From Rhizomys pruinosus (taxonomy: Eukaryota; Chordata; Mammalia; Rodentia; Spalacidae), in contig VZQC01004530.1 of NCBI GenBank assembly GCA_009823505.1, positions 894,625 to 958,624 on the forward strand: 64,000 nucleotides of DNA. Reading direction: 5' to 3'. The position numbers were made by a program, and so were the translations under genes. Shown here in pieces: positions 23,012 to 34,920 of this stretch (the first letter of the stretch is position 1; the number at the start of each line of letters is the position of its first letter). A model generated the notes under the pieces. It made no database searches and was not told where the DNA came from. It saw only the letters and a program-made list of their open reading frames with translations.

Positions 23012-23138
23012 AAGAATCTCCCGTAGCTCAGACTAGCCTTGAACTTGTATAGTCAAAGCTGACCTTTAACTCCTGATCTCCTCCTGACTCTTATTTCCCA
23101 GGTGCTGAAATTATAGTCATGTATCACCATACCTGACA
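23012..23138 (-). mobile_element. Old B1-related SINE
   Basis: Reverse-strand B1 order at low identity: gtagctcagactagccttgaac, ctcctgatctcctcctgac, cccaggtgctgaaattatag, catgtatcaccatacctg. The CTTT tract stands where its A-tail would be, so the microsatellite probably grew from that tail. Confidence 0.7.
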
Positions 23139-23535
23139 TAATGAATATTCCTAATTATTTGTAAATATAGAGTGCTGATTATCAGAATTATTTTGCACAG
23201 GGTGACTTCACACTGGGCAGTCCAGACTATGGTTAAGTGGTTTTGATCTCAGTTAACATGAGCAATTCCTGCGGCTGACATAAAGATGTATGGCATGGCC
23301 TGAACACCAGGACTGGGAGAGGAAGGGGGTAAAACACAGAGGAACTAAAAGGAAGATGGAAAGCGACACCCTTAGATTGGATGTAGGACTGTAGTCAGGT
23401 AACAGACGCGCTGGAGTCTGCTGTCCCGGCGTACAGGTCAGGATGAGCTCCACTCCTTTGAGGTGGAAGGAAGCCCTTATCAAAGGCTTCATCTACACAC
23501 ACTCTGCTTACTTGTCTTCTGTCACAGTGTGTGAG
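23139..23535. other. No gene seen
   Basis: About 400 bases of unique-looking sequence with only a short frame on the minus strand. Confidence 0.5.
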
Positions 23536-23537
23536 TC

Positions 23538-23662
23538 ATCTATTGCCCTCATTTAGATAGAAGAGGTTAAGTCATGCTTCTAAGGTCACACAGCTAGAAG
23601 GTGGGAGTCTCAGCCTGGAACCCATTTCTGTCATGGCCACCGCACCTCTTGCTTCATCTTTA
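23538..23662 (-). mobile_element. MIR SINE fossil
   Basis: A well-kept MIR core in reverse: gaggttaagtcatgcttctaag, gtcacacagctagaaggtgg, agcctggaacccatttctgtc. Confidence 0.88.
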
Positions 23663-23831
23663 ATATCAGGGAGTCATCATATTAGATAGGTTCTGCAGAC
23701 TTGTCTTCTTAAACTACATGCAAAGCAAAGTCTGTCCCAAGCACATTAATTTCTGGATGTTTTTTGAGTCAGCTGAATTGTGGTTGAAAAATCAAACAGT
23801 GATACATGTATAGAAGTTTGCATTCTATATC

Positions 23832-23990
23832 TTTTTTTTTTTTTGGTCTTTTCGAGACAGGGTCTCCCTGTAGCCCCAGCTGTCCTGGAACTCACTCTGT
23901 AGACCAGGCTGGCCTTGAACTCACAAAGATCCACCTGCCTCTGCCTCCCAAGTGCTAGGATTAAAGGCTTGCACCACCACCACGCCTGGC
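23832..23990 (-). mobile_element. B1 SINE with target-site duplication
   Basis: Complete reverse B1 from poly-T through ggtctccctgtagccccagc to ccaccaccacgcctggc. The duplication tgcattctatatctt occurs at 23819 on and again at 23991 on. Confidence 0.97.
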
Positions 23991-24005
23991 TGCATTCTAT
24001 ATCTT

Positions 24006-25310
24006 ATATGATATGTAACATACATTGAATAAGTGTGTGTTAAACATTTCACTAAGCACTCAAGCTAACCCACAAAAACCCATGTCACATTAAAACTCCT
24101 CTACTTGTGAACTTGAGGACCACAATGGCAGATGATAGTGAACAATGTAAGAAGAAAAACAGTGACTTTGAATGAAAATGTTAAAAGCTTTCAGGTAACT
24201 AACTGCTGCATACTTGCAAAGATTTTAGCATCACCCCCAGTTGAGAATACATGCAGGTGCAATCTACATGTGTGACCTAGAGTTCTTAGGATTGACTTAG
24301 ACCATTCTTGAACTTTGACCCACAATTGAAGCCAACTCACAGGCTTGACAGGCCTGAAGCCACCTTCTGCGCTGTTTGGTGGAAGCAGAGAGGAACTTTC
24401 CGAAACATTGGTGTCCCTGTGCACACCAGGCTTGGTGGAGGGGAGCAGCATTTAGGGGGCGCACATTGCAAAGAGGTGCAGGGAGTGGTGTGATGGTCTA
24501 GAGACGAGCATGGCTACCAAGAGAGCATATCAAATCCCAGCTCCCAGGCTCCCGACAGTCACAGAGAGTTCCCCTAAATTCACAGGCCTTATTTAAATCC
24601 GGCCCCACCTTTCAGCAGCCCTGTAGCCCAGGACCAGGTATTTAATCTAAGTGCCTCTGTTTTCTCTCCTACAAAATTACAACGTAATGTCAGTTTCTAC
24701 CTCCTGGTGGTGGTGCAATTTCCTGAAAGCTCTACCTGTCACGTGACAGAAAGCTCTCCGCAGACTCTAATCACTGGTCCTGTCCACTCAACCTGCGATA
24801 CCTGGCGGCTACAAGAATCAATTCTGGGAAAAAAAAAAAAAAAAGAATCAAACCTGGACTCGGGCTGCCCAAGTATCAACTCCGCTTGGCCTCATGTTCT
24901 CTTTATGACCCTGACAGAACAGCTCAGCCTCTGCGAGCCTCCTCGACCTCACCCTCAGCCTGTACTTCTCACAGTCCATTGCTGTGGGCTGTGAAACAAG
25001 GCACAGGCTCTCAGCCTAGAGCCTAACAGCAGAAACCCTGTCCACATTTGCACCAAGATGAGGCGCCCCCTGGCATTCTTTGTCGTGGCTGCCACAGCAA
25101 AGTGCCCCAAACCTCAGTCCAGGTATGGACGGAGCCACGTCTCCTGAGGCTGTATTCTGTACCCTTAGCTTCGTACAGCTCGCAGCCCGTCTCTTTTTGC
25201 TGTTTAGCTTATTGTCTTCCCTCAGAGTCCTCCATTTTCTATAGACTAAAAAAGAATGTGACTAGAAAGTCACCTTGAAACTCCCTGGGCTCTGCCTAGG
25301 TGTATTATTA
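24006..25310. other. No gene seen
   Basis: A possible MIR fragment at about 24630-24720 (atctaagtgcctctgttttc, then acaaaattacaacgtaatg) and an A-run at 24829-24844. The 24707-25278 frames are short and unfamiliar. Confidence 0.45.
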
Positions 25311-26035
25311 CTATCCCAGTATTTATAAAGCATTAAAGTGGGATGGTCTGGCCTCCCGGGGGATTTGGCATTTGCTAACAGAACCTCATCTCTCCGTCAA
25401 GGCTTGACTCTCCCCATCAAATAGGGACGTGCTGCTAAAGTTTTCAAAAGCTCCCTGTGTTGTGAGATTTGAGCAAACTTGATCTTCCAGGTTTAACTTA
25501 AATATTGTTTCCATTTTGAAGCCTGTCATGTGGGTGTACCACAAAGAGCATTTGCTCCCCCTACCCCCAAGCCCTGGGCAGAGGTATGTAGGCAGTAACA
25601 GAATACCAGGAAGAAAGAGCTAGCTTGAAATGGATCCTGGGCTCTAGGCCTGTGCAGAGACAAAGGAGTATGTAAGTAAAACCATTACTTCTCCTTCCTG
25701 ATCAAAGGCAAGATTGTGGCCCCGCCCCCTCCCCACCACCCAGCAAGCAATTAACACAGCCTGGCAGCTCTTTGACAGTGATGGGGATTCTCTGGCTCAG
25801 GACCAGTTCTGGCTTATCAGAGATTGAAAGTGGGGGTGTCTTGTGTGCCCAGACTGAGAAACGTCCACATTTACAAACAATATATTGCAAAGCTGATGGG
25901 GGAAACATGTTGGCGGATGACGCTTCCTGTGTGTATTTGGTGCCCAGTGAGATCAGAATTTGCTAGCAGAACCTAAAAGGTTAAAATTGTATGAGTCAAA
26001 TGTACTGAAGTAGATTTTACAACCACCCATAATCT

Positions 26036-26110
26036 TGTTAAATGCAGATTCTGATTTCTCCAGGTCTAGGTGGAGCCCGAGGGTCTGTATTTCTGACAGA
26101 CTCCCAGGCA
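26036..26110. mobile_element. MER5-type hAT fossil (copy 1)
   Basis: The order gttaaatgcagattctgat, ctccaggtctaggtggagc, tctgtatttctgacag, ctcccagg resembles the terminal part of MER5/MER20-like non-autonomous hAT elements. Short and diverged; its copy is at about 30235-30310. Confidence 0.45.
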
Positions 26111-27668
26111 GTTTTGCCAGATTTAGAGAGAAGGAAGGAGGGGGGTTAGAAAGACTATCTACCTGGTTAGATTTGAATGCCCTGTGTTGCTCTGGAAACT
26201 GTGCTCCCAGGTGATGTTCATGCTGATATGAAGACCACACTTTGAGTGGCAAGGGTGTACATCAGAGAAACATCGAAGTCTGATGAAAACACAAGGCTAA
26301 GCTAGTAGATGAGCATCTGGTACAATTTAGAAACAAGCTCCTGGCTTACAGGATGGTGGTGCTTGAAAACGTAGCTGGCTACAGGCAGAAACAAACACAG
26401 CAGAGAGCACGCGTCTACCTTCAGAAATGGGTGCCTCAAATTCCTGGGCTTACAGACCTAGGGGTCAGTGTGGGATTCATGTTTGCTTTATTTACTTAGC
26501 CATGCATTTGATTGGAAAATCCAGAGTGAATTTATGCCTACAAAAGTAAAAAAAAAAAAACATTAAAGAGTTCAAAAACAATACTTAAGTTAAATACCAG
26601 GAGCACTTCTTCATACTGCCTCCCTTTCTGATCCTACCTCTAAAATGAAGGGACCAGCCCAGCCATCTTGCAACCTGACCCCCTGATGTATGAGCCATAG
26701 GGTGGAGGTGAAGGCACCTTCATTTATACTGACATTTGACAGGCAAACCCAGGGCTCTTTGCCTTGGAAGAGGACGACCTGTTCCAGCTCCTCCGAGGAT
26801 ACTGGGGCATCAGAGCAGCCACTTGTAAATGGCCTGAAGGTTGGTGTGGAAAGGGAACCTATTCTGCCCTTCTCCCAGCTCCTGAGTTCCTCTACACAAG
26901 AAGCAGAAAACCAGCTTCTCCTCTGTGCCCGTCCTCCTACTGCCCCTGCTGTGTGCAGCATAAGAGGCAGATCCCAGGGGGCTAAGTATGGTTAGGATCT
27001 GGTTTGTAGGATCTGGATTTTCAGAGGCCTCTTTGTTTTGTTCTGTTTTAAAATACAGCAAGGTTGCCCACATTCCAAGGCTTCCTTGCCTGCCTGCATT
27101 CTGTAACAGAAAGTGTTTCCTTTCTGCCCATCTGATGGGACTCTTGGGTTAATCTTGTATATATCGGGTTGAGTCATGACTTTAGTGGGCTTGATTCAGT
27201 TAGCCAAAGCCAGATCTAAAAGGGCCATACTTTCCCAACTTGAACAGGCCATTTGTTTTATTCTTGTATGTATTAAGCACTTACTATGTCCCCAGTGTAG
27301 AGGGTAATGCATCCCCCCCCCCAAAAAAAAACCCTCTTTAGTCATGGATAGGCTTGATGGCTGCCTGGTATGGAGCATGGATGTCTCAGCTGGAGGCTCA
27401 GAAGTTATCCCTCTCAGATCTTCAACAAGCTTTCATTTCGGATGCACATTGTAGAAGCTCTTTAGGCTCCCACTTAGAGATATGTCCAAAGCAGTTATTT
27501 GTCACCATTGTTTTTTATGGTATAGAGTTAGTTCATGATTGAATTATCATTGTAAATGGTTTAAACTATAGTAAACAGCTTAAAATATAAATGTCTCTCT
27601 ATTTTCTCTAATTCCACTTTTCTCTCCAGAAGCAATAGACCCTAATCCATTTATAAATATCCCCTTTG

Positions 27669-27825
27669 ACCAGCCGGGTGTGGTGCCTCATGCCTTTAAT
27701 CCTAGCACTTGGGAAGCAGAGGCAGGCAGTTCTTTGTTAGTTCAAGGCCAGCGTGGTCTACAAAGTAAGTTCCAGGACAGCTGGAGCTACAGGAAGACCC
27801 TGTCTCAAAAAGAACAACAACGAAA
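27669..27825 (+). mobile_element. B1 SINE (copy 1)
   Basis: Complete B1 flanked by the duplication aatatcccctttg at 27656-27668 and 27826-27838. Its counterpart in copy 2 (about 31890-32050) is riddled with small indels. Confidence 0.96.
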
Positions 27826-27846
27826 AATATCCCCTTTGTGTCTAGA

Positions 27847-27870
27847 TACACACACATACACATATACACA

Positions 27871-27917
<47 letters not shown>
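27847..27917. repeat. (CA)n microsatellite (copy 1)
   Basis: An interrupted CA/TACA start passes into a long perfect CA run. In copy 2 the same locus is about 40 bases of broken CA with extra bases, as expected of uncorrected long-read sequence. Confidence 0.95.
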
Positions 27918-27919
<2 letters not shown>

Positions 27920-28689
27920 TTTACAATTTGAACCACACTGGAATATACAGGTTCTCCTCTGAGTTGCATTTCTCGCCTAACAGTATGTCCAGTACACTTT
28001 CCATTTTAGTGACGTTGCATCTACCCCATTATTTTCTAATAGCTACAAGAAGTATTTCATGGAATTCCCCTGTCAAGGCTTATTTAACTGTTCACTGTTG
28101 CTGGGTATTTAAATTGTTTGTCATTTTTGTTGTGACAGTTCAGGCTGGAGTAATGATTTCATGTGTATGTTTTAGACACATATGGGAGTATTGCTATAGA
28201 ATGGAGCCCAAGGGTTTTAATTTTCTGTGTGAGATGGATCTGATAAAGGGATGAGAATGGAGTTTCTTGCCAGTCAGAAGATATATGCAGAGTGCAGTTT
28301 CAGGGTTCTTGCCCCTTTTTGTGCCATTGGAATGAATTCAGGCTCCTCACTCCCAGCCACCAGACCGCTACATTCAGACACTCCTGGCTGACACTGAAAT
28401 CTGGAGTCAACCTTCATAAATTGAAATTTTTATATTTACGATATTTAACTGCCTTAAAATGGTATGGACTTCACTGAACAAAAAGTAGAAGAGAGAAGAT
28501 AAAAAGAATTTCCCTGACAAATGGATTAAAAACTCAATATTGAACTGAGCCTTAGTCTCCTAAGGAAAGGAGGTTCCCACCTCCTTTTTGGTGGAGTCAG
28601 GAGACACCTTCAAAAAAAGTTTCAAGCTAAGCTAGTTCCAGAAATAGCAAAACCCAAGGACATAATGAGTGTATTGTGTTGACAGTGAT

Positions 28690-28909
28690 TTTTTTTTATT
28701 TTTTATTAATTTTTGTATGTGTATGAATGTACTGTCTGCATGTAGGTTTGTGCACCTGTGTTGTGCAATGCTTCAGAGGTCAGAAGAAGGTGTTGGATTC
28801 CCCTGGAACTGGAGTTAAAGATGGTTCTCAGCCACCATGTGAGTGCTGGGAATCGAACCCGGGTCCTCTGCAAGAGCAGTCGGCGCTCTTAACCACTAGG
28901 CCATCTCTC
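28690..28909 (-). mobile_element. B2 SINE (copy 1)
   Basis: Reverse B2: T-rich tail, gtactgtctgcatgtagg, gattcccctggaactgg, ggaatcgaacccgggtcctc (B box complement), ctcttaaccactaggccatc (A box complement). Confidence 0.92.
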
Positions 28910-29000
28910 AACGGGGATGGATTTTTGATTCAGTGTTTAAATACAATGAATAGAGGTACTAAGCAGGGGCTGAAGTAAAGCAGAAGAGGGAGTTGAAGCA

Positions 29001-29064
29001 GAGTGTATAGCTCAGTGAGGGGATGAAGGGCCTGTGAAGCCTGGGTTCTATCCCCAGCACTCCA
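29001..29064 (+). mobile_element. ID-like tRNA-derived SINE fragment (copy 1)
   Basis: Contains gtgtatagctcagtgagggg, then a kept B box gggttctatccccagcact. There is no clear A-tail. Copy 2 has the same piece at about 33287-33354. Confidence 0.55.
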
Positions 29065-29486
29065 GGTAAAGGAAACCTGGAAAAGAAAGCAGGTGGGTCT
29101 GAGAGGTGCTATGGGGAGGAATGGGAGGAGCCAACCATCAAGAATTAGCTCAGAAAAGGAGAAGCTAGGGAAGCTGGGGAAGCTGGGGAAGGGCCCTAAA
29201 CCAGAGTCTGTGGGTGGCCTCTAAACTCTGAGAATGACTCCCAGCCAACCACCAGCAATAAATACCCTAAAGTCCTGCCGCTTCACTTCGTGCAGCAGGA
29301 TACTGCTGCCCGTAACCTGAAGGAGCTGGAAGTGGATTCATTCCCAGACCTCCAGAAAGACACCTTGCCTTGGGCCTTGTGAGACACAGGACAGACATAG
29401 CTGAGCTGCACTCTGCTGGGTTCTGTCCACCAGGACTGGGAGGTGGAAAATAGGGGGGTGGGGGTAAGCTCTTAAATATAGTAACT

Positions 29487-29509
29487 TCTTTTTTTTTTTT
29501 TTTTTTTTN
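29487..29509. other. Poly-T run ending in a single N: sequence gap
   Basis: T-run 29487-29508, then N at 29509, the only ambiguous base in the window. Sequence resumes at 29510 with the start of copy 2 (equivalent to 25311), so the join does not represent contiguous DNA. Confidence 0.98.
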
Positions 29510-31889
29510 CTATCCCAGTATTTATAAAGCATTAAAGTGGGATGGTCTGGCCTCCCGGGGGATTTGGCATTTGCTAACAGAACCTCATCTCTCCGTCAAG
29601 GCTTGACTCTCCCCATCAAATAGGGACGTGCTGCTAAAGTTTTCAAAAGCTCCCTGTGTTGTGAGATTTGAGCAAACTTGATCTTCCAGGTTTAACTTAA
29701 ATATTGTTTCCATTTTGAAGCCTGTCATGTGGGTGTACCACAAAGAGCATTTGCTCCCCCTACCCCCAAGCCCTGGGCAGAGGTATGTAGGCAGTAACAG
29801 AATACCAGGAAGAAAGAGCTAGCTTGAAATGGATCCTGGGCTCTAGGCCTGTGCAGAGACAAAGGAGTATGTAAGTAAAACCATTACTTCTCCTTCCTGA
29901 TCAAAGGCAAGATTGTGGCCCCGCCCCCTCCCCACCACCCAGCAAGCAATTAACACAGCCTGGCAGCTCTTTGACAGTGATGGGGATTCTCTGGCTCAGG
30001 ACCAGTTCTGGCTTATCAGAGATTGAAAGTGGGGGTGTCTTGTGTGCCCAGACTGAGAAACGTCCACATTTACAAACAATATATTGCAAAGCTGATGGGG
30101 GAAACATGTTGGCGGATGACGCTTCCTGTGTGTATTTGGTGCCCAGTGAGATCAGAATTTGCTAGCAGAACCTAAAAGGTTAAAATTGTATGAGTCAAAT
30201 GTACTGAAGTAGATTTTACAACCACCCATAATCTTGTTAAATGCAGATTCTGATTTCTCCAGGTCTAGGTGGAGCCCGAGGGTCTGTATTTCTGACAGAA
30301 CTCCCAGGCGTTTTGGCGCAGATTTAGAGAGAAGAGAGGAGGGGGGTTAGAAAGAATCTACCTGGTTGGGAGATTTTGAATGCCCTGTGTTGCTCTGGAA
30401 ACTGTGCTCCCAGGTGATGTTCATGCTGATATGAAGACCACACTTTGAGTGGCAAGGGTGTACATCAGAGAAACATCGAAGTCTGATGAAAACACAAGGC
30501 TAAGCTAGTAGATGAGCATCTGGTACAATTTAGAAACAAGCTCCTGGCTTACAGGATGGTGGTGCTTGAAAACGTAGCTGGCTACAGGCAGAAACAAACA
30601 CAGCAGAGAGCACGCGTCTAACTTGCAGAAATGGTCTCAAATTCCTGGGCTTACAGACCTAGGGGTCAGTGTGGGATTCATGTTTGCTTTATTTACTTAG
30701 CCATGCATTTGATTGGAAAATCCAGAGTGAATTTATGCCTACAAAAGTAAAAAAAAAAAAACATTAAAGAGTTCAAAAACAATACTTAAGTTAAATACCA
30801 GGAGCACTTCTTCATACTGCCTCCCTTTCTGATCCTACCTCTAAAATGAAGGGACCAGCCCAGCCATCTTGCAACCTGACCCCCTGATGTATGAGCCATA
30901 GGGTGGAGGTGAAGGCACCTTCATTTATACTGACATTTGACAGGCAAACCCAGGGCTCTTTGCCTTGGAAGAGGACGACCTGTTCCAGCTCCTCCGAGGA
31001 TACTGGGGCATCAGAGCAGCCACTTGTAAATGGCCTGAAGGTTGGTGTGGAAAGGGAACCTATTCTGCCCTTCTCCCAGCTCCTGAGTTCCTCTACACAA
31101 GAAGCAGAAAACCAGCTTCTCCTCTGTGCCCGTCCTCCTACTGCCCCTGCTGTGTGCAGCATAAGAGGCAGATCCCAGGGGGCTAAGTATGGTTAGGATC
31201 TGGTTTGTAGGATCTGGATTTTCAGAGGCCTCTTTGTTTTTTGTTTCTGTTTTAGAAATACACCAGCAAGGTTGCCCACATTCCAAGGCTTCCTTGCCTG
31301 CCTGCATTCTGTAACAGAAAGTGTTTCCTTTCTGCCCATCTGATGGGACTCTTGGGTTAATCTTGTATATATCGGGTTGAGTCATGACTTTAGTGGGCTT
31401 GATTCAGTTAGCCAAAGCCAGATCTAAAAGGGCCATACTTTCCCAACTTGAACAGGCCATTTGTTTTATTCTTGTATGTATTAAGCACTTACTATGTCCG
31501 CCAGTGTAGAAGGGTTAAATGCTCCCCCCCCCCAAAAAAAAAAACCCTCCTTTAGTCATGGATAGGCTTGATGGCTGCCTGGTATGGAGCATGGATGTCT
31601 CAGCTGGAGGCTCAGAAGTTATCCCTCTCAGATCTTCAACAAGCTTTCATTTCGGATGCACATTGTAGAAGCTCTTTAGGCTCCCACTTAGAGATATGTC
31701 CAAAGCAGTTATTTGTCACCATTGTTTTTTATGGTATAGAGTTAGTTCATGATTGAATTATCATTGTAAATGGTTTAAACTATAGTAAACAGCTTAAAAT
31801 ATAAATGTCTCTCTATTTTCACTACATTCCACTTTCATCTCCAGAAAGCAATAGACCCCTATCCATTTATTAAAGTATCGGGCCCTCTT

Positions 31890-32050
31890 GACACAGCCGG
31901 TGTGGTTGCCTATGCCTTTAATCCTAGCACTTGGGAAGCAGAGGCAGGCGTTTCTTTGTTAGTTCAAAGCCAGCGCGTGGTCTACAAAGTAAGTTCCAGG
32001 AAGCTGGAGCTCCAGGGAAGACCGTCTCAAAAAGAACAACAACGAAAAAT
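31890..32050 (+). mobile_element. B1 SINE (copy 2, error-rich)
   Basis: Same insertion as 27669-27825, recognisable by ggaagcagaggcaggc and gtctcaaaaagaacaacaac, but with many single-base indels. It should not be counted as a second insertion. Confidence 0.9.
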
Positions 32051-32957
32051 ATCCCCTTTGTGTCTAGATACACAACACATACCACGGATATACCACACAA
32101 ACACATCACCAACAGATTGCACACACACACACACACAACACACAACAACACTGTTTACAATTTGAACCACATTTCGCTGGAATATACAGGGTTCTTCCTC
32201 TGAAAGTTGCATTTCTCGCACTAACAGTATGTCCAGTAACAGCTTTCCATTTTAGTGACCGTTGCATCTACCCAATTATTTTCTAAATAGGGTACAAGAA
32301 AGTATTATGTCATGGAATTCCCCTGTAAGGCTTATTTAAACTGTTCACTGTTGTGCTGGGGTATTTTAAAATGTTTTGTCATTTTTTGGTGTGACCACGT
32401 TTCAGGCTGGAGTAATGATTTCATGTGTATGTTTTAGACACATATGGGAGTATTGCTATAGAATGGAGCCCAAGGGTTTTAATTTTCTGTGTGAGATGGA
32501 TCTGATAAAGGGATGAGAATGGAGTTTCTTGCCAGTCAGAAGATATATGCAGAGTGCAGTTTCAGGGTTCTTGCCCCTTTTTGTGCCATTGGAATGAATT
32601 CAGGCTCCTCACTCCCAGCCACCAGACCGCTACATTCAGACACTCCTGGCTGACACTGAAATCTGGAGTCAACCTTCATAAATTGAAATTTTTATATTTA
32701 CGATATTTAACTGCCTTAAAATGGTATCGGACTTACCACTGAACAAAAAAGAGAGAGAGAGAAGATAAAAAAGAATTTCCCTGACAAATGGATTAAAAAC
32801 TCAATATTGAACTGAGCCTTAGTCTCCTAAGGAAAGGAGGTTCCCACCTCCTTTTTGGTGGAGTCAGGAGACACCTTCAAAAAAAGTTTCAAGCTAAGCT
32901 AGTTCCAGAAATAGCAAAACCCAAGGACATAATGAGTGTATTGTGGACACAGTGATT

Positions 32958-33197
32958 TCTTTTTTATTTTTTATTAAATTTTTGTATGGTGTATGAATGT
33001 ACTGTCCTGCATGTAGGTTTGTGCACCTGTGGTTGTGCAATGCTTCAGAGGTCAGAAGATAGGTGTTGGATTCCCCTGGAACCTTTTTTTTTTTTTTTAA
33101 GATGGTTCTCAGCCACCCCATGTGAGTGCTGGGAAAATCGAACCCGGGTCTCTGCAAGCACAGTCGGCGCTCTTAACCCACTTAGGCCCATCTCTCA
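32958..33197 (-). mobile_element. B2 SINE (copy 2, error-rich)
   Basis: Same insertion as 28690-28909. Its middle has a poly-T run at about 33083-33098 where copy 1 reads ctggagtta, which is unlike natural B2 divergence and looks like uncorrected sequence. Confidence 0.88.
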
Positions 33198-33786
33198 ACG
33201 GGGATGGATTTTTGATTCAGTGTTTAAATACAATGAATAGAGGTACTAAGCAGGGGCTGAAGTAAAGCAGAAGAGGGAGTTGAAGCAGAGTGTATAGCTC
33301 AGTGAGGGGATGAAACGGGCCTGTGAAGCCTGGGTTTCTATCCCCAGCACTCCAGGTAAAGGAAACCTGGAAAAGAAAGCAGGTGGGTCTGAGAGGTGCT
33401 ATGGGGAGGAATGGGAGGAGCCAACCATCAAGAATTAGCTCAGAAAAGGAGAAGCTAGGGAAGCTGGGGAAGCTGGGGAAGGGCCCTAAACCAGAGTCTG
33501 TGGGTGGCCTCTAAACTCTGAGAATGACTCCCAGCCAACCACCAGCAATAAATACCCTAAAGTCCTGCCGCTTCACTTCGTGCAGCAGGATATCTTGCTG
33601 CCGTAACCGTGAAGGAGCTGGAAGTGGAATTCATTCCTCAGACTCCAGAAAGACACCTTGCTTGGGCCTTGTGAGACATGTCAAGGACAGACATAGCTGA
33701 GCTGCACTCTGCTGGGTTCTGTCCACCAGGACTGGGAGGTGGAAAATAGGGGGGTGGGGGTAAGCTCTTAATATAGGAGTAACTTC

Positions 33787-33933
33787 TTTTTTTTTTTTTT
33801 TTTTTTTGGTCTTTTTCAAGACAGGGTCTCCCTGTAGCCCCAGCTGTCCTGGAACTCACTCTGTAGACCAGGCTGGCCTTGAACTCACAAAGATCCGCCT
33901 GCCTCTGCCTCCCGAGTGCACCACCATGCCCAG
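33787..33933 (-). mobile_element. B1 SINE spanning the right edge of the duplicate
   Basis: Complete reverse B1 (poly-T, ggtctccctgtagccccagc, gatccgcctgcctctgcctc, accaccatgcccag). It has a small deletion in its head. A near-exact duplication atggtaacttctta at about 33940 matches agtaacttctt before the T-run. Copy 1 of the duplicate stops inside this element's T-run. Confidence 0.93.
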
Positions 33934-33949
33934 AAAATATGGTAACTTC

Positions 33950-34920
33950 TTACAGCAGTAACAGAAGTCATGCACAGGGTTGAACCAATGTCTTTATGTT
34001 GGGCAGGGCAGAGATGATCCACGGGAGAGACTGCACCTTTCTCCCCTCACAGCTCCTGAAGTAGGGAAGCCCAGGACTAGGCTGGGAAGGAGGACAGCCT
34101 ACGATCCTAGGCACATTGAGTATGGCAGGGCTGTGCTGGATGTTGTCTGTGGCTTATTCTTCATAACAGTCCTAACTAGAACTGGCATTTTGTATTATTA
34201 TTATTTATACTTTTATGTATTGAATAAATATGTTTATTTAACCAATCAAAGTTGTGAAGCATGAAGAGGTTCTATATGTGGGCAGAGGTCAAATGACAGA
34301 ACTCTGACTCCAGTGTGTGTCTGGAATATCACACTCACAGGTACCCATACGCCACAGTACACCATCCCAGCTAAATATAAAAGTAATATTTTTCCATGTG
34401 CAAAATTACTGATATTTAAACTATTGCGAACACTCACCATTGGAAATGCCTTTCATCACAAGGAGCCTCTTGACCTTGTTTTAATGCCCTTGAAATATTA
34501 TACCGTCTGATTCTGAGCATGGAAGGAAAAAACCCTCAAAGTTAGATGGTCAAGGGAGCAGGCGACCCCACCCCCCACCCCCCAGGCTCTCCAAGATGAA
34601 GCACAGTGCGTACTCAGGTTTCTTCCCAAACCCTTGGGGGTCGCTTCAGTTCTAGATCGTGTCAATGATTGTGTCCTCCTTCTCACACTAACCATTCAGT
34701 TCCAGAGGTGAAAGTTGTAATGGAGACGTTTTATATCTCAGACGTAAGCATTAGGATCCAAAAGGAATATTGAATGAAAGAATTGCCGAGAATCACTGAC
34801 ATTGTATCTCAGGAGGGAAGACCCTGCTTTGCTGATGTAGCCCCAGTTGTCTATATGGAGGATGTGATCTTGGATTCAGCCAGCCAAAGGTCTGAGAGCA
34901 TGCAGCCCGCCCCTCCTTGT
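33950..34920. other. No gene seen
   Basis: Unique-looking sequence with a TATTATTATT stretch near 34190 and a C-run at about 34568-34584. No recognisable exon. Confidence 0.5.

Larger units (their letters stand above)
25311..29508. repeat. Copy 1 of a ~4.2-kb tandem duplicate (probable assembly artefact)
   Basis: This 4198-base segment is repeated at 29510-33807. It ends abruptly inside a poly-T run, right at the single N (29509). In copy 2 that poly-T continues as the tail of a complete B1, showing that copy 1 is a broken contig end. Its SINE and microsatellite sequences look clean. It contains a MER5-like fossil, a B1, a (CA)n, a B2 and an ID-like piece, and no supported gene. Confidence 0.95.
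29510..33807. repeat. Copy 2 of the ~4.2-kb duplicate, error-rich
   Basis: About 4298 bases, so roughly 100 longer than copy 1. Long stretches are identical (29510-30297 and most of 30646-31235). Small indels, mostly insertions, cluster at about 30298-30372, 31236-31265, 31492-31560, 31812-32405, 32725-32775, 32944-33200 and 33590-33685. The densest clusters coincide with the B1, CA tract and B2. That pattern fits a long read corrected with short reads that failed in repeats. Confidence 0.93.

Noticed and set aside
25311..33807. A genuine recent segmental duplication
   Set aside because: The join is an N inside a poly-T, copy 2 has insertion-biased error bursts at repeats, and each copy has only one unique flank. 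An unmerged contig overlap explains all of this.
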